The notes: generated by a model not told the origin, from the letters alone. Positions 48,579-61,562 are shown, numbered from the stretch's first letter. The stretch: DNA of 64,000 nt from Malania oleifera (GCF_029873635.1 NC_080418.1:14363562-14427561); one strand, 5' to 3'. Numbers and translations are program-made.

Positions 48579-49530
48579 TCTTTTTTCTTACAACATTTTT
48601 CAAGAAGATAATTTTGGAGGAAATGATGGAGTAAATTAACAATGATTCTCTTATTCTCTTTAATAATCAAGTAAAAGTATTTTGAATTCCTCTTCCTTCC
48701 ACCATTCTCTATTTTTTGATTCTTTTCCTTTTGAAGAACCTTGCAATTTGACAGGCTAAGGTTTCAATGGTTGAAGTTTAGAACTTCTAGTTTGGAAGTC
48801 TTAACGACTGAAACCTAAGAGATGTGGGAAGAGGCCTGAGATGGTCACCATAGCTCTTCCCATATGGACTTCCAATCAATCCAAAAAGAAACAAAAAAGA
48901 AAAAATTAATTGAGAATGTTTGTTCATCTTGTTAGTTTAATGTTTGTTCATCTTGTTAGTTTCGCACTTATACACACATACACAAACACACGTTAAGTCC
49001 GATGCACATGTGTTACATGTGAAATATATAAACACAACACATAAATACTAAGTTAGGTGTGCATGTGTTACACGTAAAATAATTTAATTTACGTATAGAC
49101 AAATACTTAATTTTAAATAAGCCATTTATTTTAAAAGTAAGATATATTATAATTTTTATATATTAAATGACAACCAAAAAGAAAGCTCAATATGCAAATT
49201 GAAAATTGAGTATTAATTACTTTTGCTATGAGTTTATTAAATATATACGAAAACCTAAAACTAAAGGTTTTACCATAATTGTAAATTTAGAAAGATGCGA
49301 AAGCAAAAGACTATAAAGTTGTTCTTGTAGTTGAATAACTAGAATTTTAGTCCGTCTTTACATGGATAATTTAGTGTTTTGAAGATCCCTATCATATTGA
49401 TTAAAACTTTTGTATTTATTATTGCTTTCATTGCTACTCCTCCATTACACATTAGGGAGCTTTTAAGAGAAAATTTTCAAGTTTTTTAAGTTAAAGACTA
49501 CTCTTATTTTTCAATAAATTATTTTATTTT
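48551..49530. other. AT-rich intergenic DNA with a (TA)n run
   Basis: TA run at about 48551-48579. No coding signal otherwise. A short direct repeat, TGTTTGTTCATCTTGTTAGT, lies near 48918 and 48942. Confidence 0.6.
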
Positions 49531-49534
49531 ATTG

Positions 49535-49860
49535 TTAAGGAATGAACCTATTCACGATAAGTTAGGTGTAGCTCATATAAAAAATAAGATAAGAGAGGGA
49601 CGACTCACATGGTATGGTTATTTTCAACATAGGTCACATAATGCGCCAGTGAGAAAGAGTGAGTTTGTTATTGTCGGGCGCAGTAGAAGGGGTAGGGGTA
49701 GACCTACAATAACTTGGGAGGAGATAGTAAATAAGGATTTAATATCTCTGAATCTATCAAAAGAAATGATATATGATTGCATAAATTGACAGAAAAAAAA
49801 TTTATATAGCCAACCCTACCTAGTGGGACTTAAGGCTTGGTTTTGTTATTGTTGTCCGTA
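49535..49860 (+). mobile_element. 3' end of an RTE-type LINE
   Basis: Translates to the C-terminal tail of a plant non-LTR reverse transcriptase: HDKLGVAHIKNKIREGRLTW, GYFQHRS, then GRSRRGRGRPTITWEE and VNKDLISLNLS, stop at 49787. It is followed by CCTAGTGGGACTTAAGGCTT and a GTT-like end (TTGTTATTGTTGT) at about 49860, the usual terminus. About 5'-most 90% of the element is missing. Confidence 0.8.
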
Positions 49861-52030
49861 ATTTTTTTTTTCTTCAGATATTACAATACCACCATCACAT
49901 TAATTGTATTTTCTAAGAATGTTTATCTATTTTACTCATTTTAAATACTTTTAAATACCTTACAACTTTTTTTACCAAACATTCAAATTTAATTTTTTTT
50001 CTATCTAATAGCTTATTTTTCACTGTGGGGATCAAAACATTTTAAAAATAATATTAGTAACTTCCTTTTTAGTAACTCCTTTCTAAAAGATTCTTTGAAA
50101 AAGTCGGAGAGGGACCAAACTAATTCTAAGTATTTTTTGAGAAATAATGAGGGATTACTTCTACGCACTTATAGTTAGCTATTTTTCATAGGCAAAGGTA
50201 AATTTGTAACTTTAAACAAGTTATGGGCACGATGGTCGGTCATTTATTAATTAAGAATTAATGAAAAAATATTATTAAACAACTAATATTATAACCATAA
50301 ATTAATAGTAATATTATTTTTAATTAGAAAGTAATTATCATATATTTTTATTTTAAAAAATGTTTAAAATATCGATTAAATGTCCATTAAAATTAACATT
50401 AATTATGAAATATTTACATTGTTAATTAAATATATTACTTTTTTACACTAATTTTCAATTAGGCAATATTTAAGATTTTAGCTCAAAATTTCAATTCAAA
50501 ATTAATTTCTTAAGATGGCATTTAATAATTTAAATAAGATTTTAATTAACATAGATATTAACTAGTTTTTTAGTTATAGAACATTAAATATTTTAATTTA
50601 ATTAAAATTTTATTCTATTTTAATTAGAAATATTGAAAATGCTTATAAACACATTAATTAAATTTTTTAATTAAAATTTTGATTGAAAATGTCACTTACT
50701 TTTAGGGTTATTTGTGAGCCAGAGTTGTCATTGTGCACAAATTTTCAACCAAACCAATTAGGTCAATTGGAGAAAAAACTCAAACCTAAGTCGAACCGTA
50801 GTGGATGCAGTTTGGATCGGTTTGATATTCAAGTGGACTGGGTTAGGTTGACAATTTATTTATTCATTTATTTATTTATTTTAAAAAAGAAGCAAATAAA
50901 ATTTAAGAGTATTAGTAAGGTTGAAATTTTACAAACACATGTATATTGTTGATGACTCGAAACATAAGAGATTGAATCGGAAAGAGTTTCTCTAAACAAC
51001 CTCAACTTCAAAGCAACACCCACAACATGCAATGCTCAACCTTCTTTCCCTTTATTTTTGTTGTTTACTTTACTATTTTACCATTATATTTGGATCGATT
51101 TGGGTTGGGTGGTTTGCACCCTCAATCCATCATCCGACCCATATATTTAGTTGTAATAAAATTACAACCCACAACTCAGCCCAAACACTTCCGAAACTAT
51201 TCTCTGTAGGCAGTTTGAATCGGATGGATCGAGTTGGTTAGTTCTATGAACACTTGTACTCTGTTAATTTGTCAATTGGACAATCTTGAAAATATCAATT
51301 TAAAATGTTGTTAATTAAAAAAAATTTAAACATGAATTTTACAAATAACCACATAAAACAAAAAATGTAAATTTTATAAAAACTATATAATTCAATAAAA
51401 GATTATTAAACAAAAACATACCTTTTAAAATTAAGCAAAAAAAATTCTTAATACATGTAACAATCCTCAAAAATATATAAGAAAAATATTAAAGTTAGGT
51501 TAACAAATACAAGATACAATTAAATTCAAATATAATCTAATTTCAATTTTAAGAAGTACAACTTATTAGAAATAAAATAGGCAAAATTTGAAATTAAATA
51601 ACATACCTCAAGACACAGAATAATCATTTCAAGACTTCAAATGAAAAAGGAATTATATGGATGATACGATTGATGAGGAGATTTGGCTATCAAAATGGGT
51701 TAATATAGAGCACAAACTGGTTATGGTTGAAAATTTATTTTAAAGAATTCTTGCAATTTTTCATAAGTTTTTTTTTTAAATTTTTTTCAGGGGTAGTTTT
51801 TATTATTTAAACAAATTTCAACATCGAAGTTTTTATTGTTTTTTTAATAACTGGTTTGAATTTTTTTGACAATAAATTATTTGAAGTCAATTATTTTTAA
51901 GATGATGATTTACTAATACTTTTTTAAAAAACTTTTTGATTGTTATATTTTGAGATAACTTAATTTGTAGGATAATTTATGGCAGGTTAATTTAGGATAT
52001 TTGAATATTAAATTATTAATGAACATACTA
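49861..52030. other. AT-rich intergenic DNA
   Basis: No gene. Two stretches at about 50700-50860 and 51080-51240 (GGATCGATTTGGGTTGGGT and similar) resemble sequence common in non-coding plant repeats, but no ends or target duplications were found. Confidence 0.5.
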
Positions 52031-54100
52031 TGTAGTGACCCGAATATTTGCTCTGATACCAATTGTAGTGACCCAAAAATTTCAACAGCTGAAAATCTCA
52101 AATGTAAATATCAGACTACTAAAAACTTTTATACAATAATATCTTCAATATCAAATATTATTATCTTTAAAATTTTAAATTCATTAAGAATACAACTAAT
52201 TTAAGATCTATTCTAAATTACTTTTACTATCCCACCCATGCTTCTGCTACGCTCCTCTAATTTCGGCTAAGCTCCTCAGGGTATCTGAAATGTACGAAAA
52301 TAAATGAGGTGAGACACCTCTCAGTAAGTAAGGATTAGATTATTATCAGTATGTGGCTCAAATGAGGTTTATTATAAAAATAATTCAATTGATAATTTAA
52401 CTATTAAAAATTGCCTTTAATTATTGGAAATCATTTTTATCCAAAATAAATATGCATATACCTTTCTTCACATCACATTTTAGCCCTACTACCTGGGCTC
52501 CATTCACATACAACAATCAAGCCCACCACATAATTTGAACCACATAAATATACAAATATGCATAATTGAACTCCTTTTGACTTATGCATATCATGTTTAA
52601 TCCTCATGACCGCGTTGTGCGGTCCGAAAACTGGACTTAGCTTTAGTTGGTCCACCAAAGGTAAATCAAAGGTAGCCCATCTGTAGTGCGATTTGTCTCC
52701 CCATCCTGGTCAGAAAACAGGTGGGTACTTCATCTCTACTTAGGTCAAATCCGCTATCCACTGTCAACATTTTCACAATAGTGTGGCTGCACTAATACTT
52801 ATCTGTAGCTACGGTACTGAGCATCGATCACGCATCCGGCCCATCAGGACTCTTAAAACATATAATTGCAATTTATGCAACAACACAATATAGTGGTCTC
52901 ATCATTTTCTCAACATGTAATTTGTAACAATATCTCATTAATATATCCAATGAGCCACGTGATCACTATCACACCATATAATAATAATCTCATCATTTTC
53001 TATCGTACAATTTGTCATAAATCTCATCAATATTCCAAATCAAACACAGATCAAATATAATACCGTAAAATTCCAATTTGCTCAATTAGACAACAAAATT
53101 AAATAAACTCATGCCATATAATTTATTCAATAATTATAATTTCTCAAATTGCCTGCAGAATTTTCAAAATACATACTCTGTAAATTTAATTAAAACGCAG
53201 GTATGATCAACTCCCCGTTTTTAAATTTAATCCCCAATATATTTAAATACCCAAACATGATCAAATCCCCGCAGTTCAATTTAATTCCAAAATACTTCCA
53301 AAAATGCAAGCATGTGGAAATAATTGAATTAACATACTCAATTTAAATTAGAAATATATTTAAAATAAATCCTGACATAATCTAGTCCATTTACACTAAT
53401 CCTAAAGCGGTGCTTATGGCGTGCCAATGACAAGGTTTCTCCGGTTAAATTGGTGCACAAAAGCCCGTGGGAAGCAAAAAATATCCTAATAGAAAATATT
53501 CCTTCCCCTTGTACGCGCTTTCTATTTGGGAGGGAATCATTTCCCCAACGCACACATGCTTTTCTTTTTTTGAATTTCTTATTTATTTATTTATTTTTAT
53601 CCAATTTTGTCTTCCCAAGGAAAGACCCGGATTTTAAAAATGAAGCTTGATTCCCGGAAATAGACGGACGTGGACTCAATTAAAAATGACTCAATAAAAT
53701 TTAATTTTAAATTAAACAACTCAATATCAAAATTTTGAAAGACTCAATTTAAAAATTAAAATGGCTCAAATTGAAAGACTTAGGTTAAAATTTAAAAAAC
53801 TCAATTTTAAAACAACCAGGACTTATTTTGAAAATACCGAGACTCAACTTAAAAAAACTAGGACTCATTTTTTGAAAATGATCGGAACTCACTCAATTTT
53901 GAAGACTCAGGACTCATTTTTGAAAATAAACGGCATTCAATTATTGAAAACAAGCAAGACTTATTTTGGAAAAGGGACTCAATTGGATCCTCCCATTTTC
54001 AGGAATAAAGTTAACTTCAATTATGCCGAATCTTCTCAAAAATGGTCTGATTAAAATTGAGGTGTCTTCAATGACTATGATTGAATATTGCCTTTTTAGT
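52031..54100 (-). repeat. Tekay-type LTR with primer site, minus strand (left limit clear, right limit approximate)
   Basis: On the minus strand an LTR ends at 52064 (GGGTCACTACA), followed by primer site TGGTATCAGAGC (52061-52050) and then a second GGGTCACTACA to 52031. Inside the LTR are the family blocks GAGAGGTGTCTCACCTC (near 52325) and a block matching the outer LTR's CTGATGG/GTAGCTAC region near 52805-52850, at the same distance of about 0.8 kb from the LTR end. No coding part follows, so it is a remnant. The far end near 54.1 kb is inferred from the length of the outer LTR. Confidence 0.55.
53670..53995. repeat. Irregular array of GACTCAATTTTGAAAA-like units
   Basis: About a dozen degenerate units of 20-35 bases with GACTCA(A/T)TTTTGAAAA. 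It creates a repetitive 97-residue open frame (53761-54054) that is unlikely to be a protein. Confidence 0.7.
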
Positions 54101-54112
54101 TTATTAACAATA

Positions 54113-54134
54113 TGGTGTGTGTGTGTGTGTGTGA
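54113..54134. repeat. (GT)n microsatellite
   Basis: TGTGTG run of about 20 bases, a candidate polymorphic marker. Confidence 0.9.
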
Positions 54135-56820
54135 GCGTGTCTGTGTATTTTCAACAATATAAAAATAAATAAAATGTACAGCGTAGGAGAGTGGGATCGG
54201 GTTTAAAGGAGTAAAAAGAGAGAGTGAAATGTTTACGGGATAAAAGAAGAATATGATACGTAAGAAAGGAAATCATTAACCCTAACTTTCATTGGAAGAA
54301 TGATTTGAGTTTGGGAGGTTAGAAGCATCAGGCATGTGCAATGAATAAGGTATTTAATTGTTTAATTTGTTAAGTATTACGTAATTTATGTGTTCAATTC
54401 ATGACTTTATTGGTAAATTATTATTAAAATTAAATTTTAAAAAATAAAAATTTATAAATGATACTGCAGTATGCATAGGACAGTAAATAAAGAATAAAAA
54501 AATTAAATTTATTAATTTAGAATAATTTCTTAAAAAAATATGTGGTTAATATATGTATCAGCTCTCACACATTTAATAAATGTGTATTATTTTTTACGAA
54601 AGGAAATTAAAAATATTTTAAATTAAGTGGCCATTAAAATTAATATATTGTGGAAATGAATGGAGTCTCAAATTCTAATTTATCTAAAACTATATTTACT
54701 TTATGTTCGGAGAAGTTTTGAATTTGAATTTGCATTTGATTTGGACAAGATGTAATATAAAATTATATTGAAACTTGTCCGAACTCATCCAAATCTAAAT
54801 TTAAAGTCAAAAATCCATGCTTCTAAACACAATGCTAGAATTTATATAATAAAATTATATCCATGCATGATTAGCTTAATTAGGTCGTTCTCTAGGTATT
54901 GCTATGGCAAACTAAAAATGCTAACGGCCTTTTAGTTGTAGAAAATATTTTTTTAAAAAAAAAAATTCTAAGAATTATAAAATTTTCAAATTATTTTTTA
55001 AAATTTTAAAAACTCGAATCAAAAAAGATACAAAATAAAAGTTTTTTTAGTTGTGCAAAGTAATTTTTTATTTTTTTATTTGTAAACTTAAAAATAATTA
55101 CAAAAAAAATATAACTTATTTTTCGAAATTTCAAAATATGTAAGATAGTTTGTGAAATCATGAATTTTGAAGTTTGAATTTAGATTTTTGTGGATATAGA
55201 AGAAACTCGATACATAAATCACACTAATCAAAGTCGAAGATTTGAATTTTATGCTCCACACTCAAAGTAAGAGTTGGAAATATAGAAATTAAAAAAAAAA
55301 AAATTGTGTTCTAACTTTTTTATATAAATTGAGAAAATAAAAAAACAAGATGACATTTTTATAATTCTTTAAAAAATTAAAAATAGAAAACAAATTATTT
55401 ACGCAATCAAATGGTGTTAAAATATATTATTATTGTTTATTTATTTTAACAAAAAAATTCATGAAACTAAAAAAATAGTTATTTTTAATAATTTTCTGAA
55501 AAATTAAAATAAAAAAATGAAAATCATTTTCCACTACTAAGCGACCGTTAAGTATGCACATTTGAATTTTGAGCTTGCTGTCTTTGAACCTACAATCGAA
55601 AAATTCCCGTGAAATCATATCATTGTAATTTAATCCTTTCACTTTTTAAACTATTTATATTTTGCCCATAATTCGTTCAAATCCATATTTACAAGAATAT
55701 TATTTTTATTTTTTTTTGGAAAATCCATCAAATAGTAATTCTACATTTTTCAAGAGTTGGGATATCCTAATTCTAAAAATTAGGATATAGAAAGATGGGA
55801 TTTTCACTTCTCGAGAATCGTACTTTGTTCGATACAAAATTATATTTTTATGTAGACATAAATTTATTAAAAATATATAATTAAAAATGTATAAAACTTC
55901 AGCCCAGTCAATTAATAAGATTCACACTATAATTTCTTTCTTCCCTTTTTTTTGTTTGTCTTTTTACCTATGCATAGCTTGAAGCCCTTGAAATAAAAGT
56001 AAAGTAGTCTTCAACGTTTTTGGCATTGCTCCCCCATTTCTCGCAACCCCAAGTGGAAAACATGCAATAAAGCATGAAAAAACAGAAGCCACCGACTGAA
56101 TTAAATGCCCCCAAATTGTGTAGGACCAACCATTTACATGTATAGCTAGTCACACCAACCCTACATAACCTACTGCAGCCATACCACATTAGGGTTTTCA
56201 ATCTTTTGCTATATATGAGTATGTTGTAGGGTTGTATGTTTAAAATTAATTATATAACATTGATTGATGCCAGTTATGGAGACTCTTGATAAAATATAAG
56301 CGTTACACGATGAATATTAAATTCAAATAAATTGTAACTTAAATTAATCATTGAATTTGTATATTATATTATTTTAATTGTGTATTGTCTAATATGTAAA
56401 TGTGTTGTTTTTTAATTTGAGTGTTATTTTTTTCATAGAGAAAAAAAAAAAATAATAAATCATTGAATTTTTCCACCCACCTCATCAAACATAAAAATGT
56501 GTCTAGTTCGATTTTCGAAGAAAAATTAAAAAGTTGCCTCTATTTACTGTAATATTTGACTGACTCATTAATTAATAAATTAGTTTAGATTTTAAATATT
56601 ATCTCTATTAAAAGAATATTTAAACTGAACAAATGCCTTAAAAGTTTTATGTTACCATTTTAAACAAAAACTCTTTACATGTAAAAATCTACATTACAAA
56701 ATATCGATACGATAATACAATGTGTAACGATTTTTTATACAATTTTAGTTAAATTTAACTTTTTTATTCAAAAATTTCACAATTTTATCCCACTCTTAAA
56801 ATTTCTCTTCCACACAACTC
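54135..56820. other. AT-rich intergenic DNA
   Basis: No gene seen. A minus-strand open frame at 55968-56201 is Cys/Trp-rich but matches nothing I recognise and has no splice or promoter context. Confidence 0.5.
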
Positions 56821-56982
56821 CTAGAGGATGGTGAGATGAAGTTTGTGTAGCATGTGAGGGAGACAGCAGACACAGTAGTGGTGGTTGTCTCACTGGTTTT
56901 CAATTATTTCATGAAGTGGGTCTCCCCAAAGTCCAAACAACCAATGTGAACTTGAATAAATGAGGTGAGTGTAGGGTGTAGA

Positions 56983-57073
56983 GTGGGGGCAGTGCTTGTT
57001 TGTAGGCTCAGCCATAAACTTTGTCGTATTGCCAGTGTAGGATTTATATTCCAAAGGATATGTTCCACATATA

Positions 57074-57121
<48 letters not shown>

Positions 57122-57377
57122 TATGATAAGACTACGAATGGTTATATGGGTTAACTAAATGGTTAGTTTATTTAATATGAGAAATGAATAGTGGAAGTTT
57201 GAAAGGTATTCCTATATATATAGTAATGGTTATATGGTTATGGGGAGTAGTTGTATGGGTAAGCATACATCATGTTAAGCTAAGGAAGGGAGACCTAAAT
57301 GAGGTGGTGTAGAGTCTAGACTCGAGAGCAGGGGCAGTGCTTGTTTGTAGGCTCAAGCATAAACTTTGTGGTATTGT
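56983..57377. repeat. Two copies of a segment of about 47 bases, 348 bases apart
   Basis: GGGGCAGTGCTTGTTTGTAG and the next 27 bases occur at 56984-57030 and 57332-57377 with few differences; GAGGTG and TGTAGAGT precede both. A long TA run (57076-57119) lies between. The second copy ends where the next LTR begins. Confidence 0.85.
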
Positions 57378-57413
57378 CTGTAATGACCTCGAAAATGTAT
57401 ATACAATTAAAAC

Positions 57414-57451
<38 letters not shown>

Positions 57452-57493
57452 TATAATAATAATAATAATTATTATTATTATTATTATTATTAA
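57414..57493. repeat. Self-complementary microsatellite (AAT)n-(ATT)n
   Basis: An AAT run is followed directly by an ATT run, so one strand can fold into a hairpin with a stem of about 25 bases. Confidence 0.9.
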
Positions 57494-57779
57494 GTTAATA
57501 TCAATACGAATGTGTTTCTCTGTTAGGATTCTTAATTCCATATTTGATGCCTAAGAAAGACATTATCTTAGCGAGTGCTTAGAGACTATTACGATTCAAT
57601 TGCTTCCTAAAGGTTGACCTAATTAAAATGGAATTTTATAAGATAAATAGGGTAGACACTGTTTGTACACGTAAATAAGTACATATACATAAAATAATAT
57701 TTTGACTGACATAATTTGTAAAAATATATAATAAAATAATAATAATAATAATAATAATATAGGTATCATATGCTGGGCC

Positions 57780-57950
57780 CACAAGACCGTGTGAGATCTA
57801 CATGGGTCCCAAAGTCGTGTGGGGACATGAGTCTCGAAATTGTGTAGGGTCTATAAAACCGTGTGAGAACTATTAGAATTACATAGAACTCACTTAGATC
57901 TCGAAGTTGTGTGGAGCTCACATGAGTTTTCGAAATTCGAACTTAATTCT
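57780..57950. repeat. U3 array of units of about 30 bases with CGAAGTTGTGTGG
   Basis: About six degenerate units such as AAGACCGTGTGAGATCTACA, AAAGTCGTGTGGGGACATGA and GAAGTTGTGTGGAGCTCACA. They lie about 250 bases upstream of the TATA box at 58201. Confidence 0.7.
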
Positions 57951-58200
57951 TTTTCAAATATATATACTAAAACATAACTTAAAAATAATAACAATGATAA
58001 TAATAATGATTTCAAAACAAATTAATTAATTAAGTAAATTAATTAAATGAGAGTGTTGACAAGCACTCCCATTTTTTCCACATGTACCCTCATTCCCATC
58101 TCATGCCCATTCCTTGCTTATTCATTTATTTTAAAAAAATTATAAATTCACCCCTCTTCCCACACTTTTACAAATTTTATTTTCTTCTTCAAAATTTTCC

Positions 58201-58208
58201 TATAAATA
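58201..58208 (+). promoter_or_regulatory. LTR TATA box
   Basis: TATAAATA in the interrupted Tekay-like LTR, followed by leader-like sequence rich in GAGAGA. Confidence 0.5.
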
Positions 58209-58396
58209 GAAAACTCTCAACCTTCATTTTTCACAAAAAAATTTTAAAGGAAGAGAATGATTAGTGAGTGAAAGAATTAGTGGTGGAGAGAGAATTTTTT
58301 TATAATTAAAATTCTCACTCTGTAAGAACCCGAACCGTGATATATGACTTTAAAAAAAATAATAATAAGAGATGGGCAAATTGAGAAATTAGTAGG

Positions 58397-58590
58397 ATTC
58401 ATCGACAAAGCCAGAGTTCATCGACTCAGTTCATGTAAGTCTTGTCAACAAAGTTCAGAAGCTCTTCGACAAGGAGAAGCTGAGAGATTTCGGGAAACGA
58501 GTAATATCAGGATTCGTCAACGAATCCATCGTCTCGTCGACGAGTTGTCTATATGACCTCATCAATGAGGACACCATTTCGTTGACGAGG
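58397..58590. repeat. U3 array of about eight TCGTCGACGA-like motifs
   Basis: Copies near 58398, 58416, 58440, 58461, 58513, 58530, 58556 and 58577, for example GTCTCGTCGACGAGTT and GATTCGTCAACGAATC, ending about 20 bases upstream of TATAAATA at 58608. It is the counterpart of the array at 15930-16185. Confidence 0.8.
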
Positions 58591-58607
58591 ACGCCTGAAT
58601 CAAAGGC

Positions 58608-58615
58608 TATAAATA
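58608..58615 (+). promoter_or_regulatory. LTR TATA box
   Basis: TATAAATA followed about 45 bases later by a CTCTCTCT leader, as in the other Tekay LTRs here. Confidence 0.6.
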
Positions 58616-61562
58616 TCAATTCTCTTTACTTCTCAACTAAGAAAACTAAATCCTATATCTCTCTCTCTCTCTAGAACTCTCCCTACTCTTTATCTCTCCA
58701 GATTTCTTCACCGTTCGTCGCGAGAATCATAAATCTGAAGTTACCACGAGGATTGTGGAAGGATTCTCTACAAGTTTTATGGATCAGAATCCCATTTCGA
58801 AGATTTTCGGGTTTTGGCGTAAAATTGAGGTAAAGCTCAGTTTTCAATTTCCGGTAGTTTAGTAGAGAACAGTGTTGTGAGTATCTTCTGTACTGTTGAT
58901 TGTAGGTTTTGGAACTCGTTTCGCTATTTAGGGACCTTAGAGTTCGAGATTTTCTATTTGGGGAAAAGGTAAGGGGAATTGTGTTTATATCGGTTATTTT
59001 TTAAATCGAATTCGATAGAACTATGGTTCATGGTCTTTTGTGTGTTTTGGATATTCATTTGGGGGGATCTAATGGGGAAAACTATGGGTTTTTCATGATT
59101 ACAGTTTTGGGAAAATGGGGGCGAAGGGCTACATCCCTGGTTTTGTTGAAAATCGAGCGTATATATTGATTTATACTGTGTTATGGGGATGGTCGTGCCT
59201 TGACTTGTTTAAACTGTATGTATTTGGAAAACCATGATTTTAGATTACCAAATGGGTGTGGTTTGTTTGGTTATATGAGCATGCATGTGTGTGTGATTGG
59301 TTAAATAGCTAGTAGGAATGGGGTTCCGAATTGGTTCCAGGTACTAAGAGTGTCCGGCTCTATATCTGAGAGCATGTGTTTATCGCTTGCCACAAAGACA
59401 AGAGTGTCCGACTCTATATCCGAGGGCGTGAGCCTATCCTGGTTGATCACCGAAGGGTGTGGATCCACCAGTTTAGCGCTGGTACGATGCCATGGGAGTT
59501 GGGGACTAGCCATGTGCCAGTGGCATCGTGTTACGTGGGTTGGCTAAGGGTCAACACTGTTTGTCGCTGACTGGCTTCGGCCGAGGGGTGTGACGACACC
59601 GGGTAGATCATGGGCATGCGTATGCATGTGTGTGCATGTATGCACTGTGTAAAATTAGTACTGGACTGCATTTTACTGTGTGTATGTTGCATCATGATAA
59701 CACTTAAATGCCACACACCGATATAATCTGTATTCTTCCTTACTGAGAGGTGTCTCACTCCTACTGTACGTACATTTTTACAGGTCCTTCGAGTAACCGG
59801 AACTAGCGACCTGATGTAGGGAGCGTAGTGATTGGTGTACTGCGATTAGCGCTTGGGTAAGTGCTAGGACTGTGTTTTGGTGGGTTGCCATTTTGAGATG
59901 TATTGGGCACCCATTTGTACTTTTGTGATAGAGCCTTGTTTTTGCTCTTATATAGACTCTGGTATGGTACTGCATATGTATATAGTAAGACCTTATTCTG
60001 CTGCGTATATTCTGTTATGTTTGGATGTGTATAAGGTGCCTGGGAACCCCACGGGGTCGGACCCTCGTCCATTGTCCTGTATCTTTGGATGTTTTGTATG
60101 GTACAAAGACTAGTTGGTTTACATTTTGACTCCTGGGTCCCATTTCCGGGTTCGGGGCGTGACCGCTTGGTATCAGAGTTAACTAGGTTGTTAGGTCTTG
60201 TAGACTTGGTTAGGCTTAGCTGTGAGTACATACGAGAGTATAGGATGTTGGATATGGGTAGAGTTGGTTAAGGGTTGTTTGGTTGCTAGACCAAGATTTG
60301 TCGACGATATTCTGTGTGTTTCCTGGGATAACGATTCCAGTAAAAGCAGAGTAGATCATTGATGACTTTCGTGTCAGTGTGATAGGACAGACCTAAACCT
60401 GGTAGGGAGTAATTAACACAATTAGTGTAGATCATTGTGTTAACTGTGTGTGTTGTAGGGATGTTGATAGATTCCTATTGTGATGCAGAATGGAGCCCAA
60501 GGATAATGACTTGGGAAGTGGCTCCAAGGAGACTGCAAGTAATGAGACCCCTTCTATGCCTCGAGGTTTCACAGGGCAAGTGTTACAGGAGATCGGGCGG
60601 AGTGTGAGAAGACGCGAGCGCCCTCCTATTGCTACGGGGTGTACCATTGAGAGGTTCACACGTATGCATCCTCTGACGTTCTCTGGGGGACCCGACCCAA
60701 TGATAGCAGAGAATTGGGTGGAGAAGACTGAGAGGATCTTGGAGGTCCTGCATTGCACAGATAGGCAGCAAGTCCTCTATGCTACCTTCTAGCTATCTGG
60801 GGAGGTAGGTCGATGGTGGACTGCGGTGAGTCTGCTAGAGAAGCAAAGAGTTGGTCCTGAGGAGATGTCATGGAGCCGTTTCAAGGAGGTATTCTTCGAC
60901 AGATATTTCCTGGCTTTTGTACGTGATGCGAAGGCGGATGAATTTTCTGCTTTGACTGAGGGGAGTATGACGGTGCAGGGGTATGCTGCTCGATATATAG
61001 AGCTGTCCCGATTTGCGCCGTGTTTGATCTCAAGTGAGTATGAGAAGACTCGGAGGTTTGAGAAGGGCTTGAGGAAGGATATCCGCAGATTAGTGGGTAT
61101 GCTTCAGATTCGTGAGTTCTCAGTGTTGGTAAAATAAAGCTACGGTGATTGAGACCGATATCCGAGAGGACAAGGTGGATCAAGAATCAAGGAAGAGGAC
61201 AGAACCTTCTGGTTTTTAGACAGGATCTCATCAGGGATCGTGGAAGAAGAGGAACTAGGGCTCGGCTTACCATCAGGATACCGAGCGCCAGAGTTCGTAG
61301 GGGAGCCAGACTAGTGGACGTTGTACCAGATGCCACAGACAGCACGAGGGTGAGTGCCGGTCATTTGGGGGTAATTGTTACAACTGTGGCCAGCCAGGTC
61401 ACATGTTTCTTGATTGTCGTCCACCAAAGCAAGACGTGCCTGCATCCAGTGCAAACTGAGGGAGCAACTAGATACCTCGAGGAACCGTTCAAATGAATAT
61501 AGCTCCAACCAGAGTATATTCTTTTACTCCAGCGGATGCTGAGCATGTAGGGAATGTAGTGA

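Larger units (their letters stand above)
57379..58320 (+). repeat. 5' part of a Tekay-like LTR, interrupted by another element
   Basis: Starts TGTAATGACCTCGAAAAT, the family's TGTAAnnACC start, and runs through an AAT microsatellite, an array of CGAAGTTGTGTGG-like units (57780-57950) and a TATA box (58201) into a leader. It stops at 58320, where a complete LTR of another element begins. The rest of this LTR must lie beyond the window. Confidence 0.65.
58321..61562 (+). mobile_element. Tekay element: LTR, primer site and gag, then interrupted by an Athila/Tat-type element
   Basis: LTR 58321-60164 (starts TGTAAGAACCCG, ends GGGGCGTGACC), primer site TGGTATCAGAG at 60168, gag from the ATG at 60491. 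Gag shows EEMSWSRFKEVFFDRYF and ARYIELSRFAP, a basic region, then a CCHC-like segment near 61325-61425 and the start of the protease region (APTRVYSFTPADA) near 61500-61540. Similarity stops at 61562 where another LTR begins. It is a fossil with several breaks. The remainder and the second LTR lie beyond the window. Confidence 0.85.

Noticed and set aside
53761-54054. 97-aa open frame with KTRTHF/KTQDSF repeats
   Set aside because: Product of the GACTCAATTTTGAAAA repeat array in an LTR-derived region.
55968-56201. Small Cys/Trp-rich minus-strand frame as a possible short gene
   Set aside because: No recognised family, no promoter or splice signals, AT-rich surroundings.
59301-60271. Overlapping open frames on both strands
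   Set aside because: They lie in the Tekay LTR at 58321-60164 and show no protein similarity.
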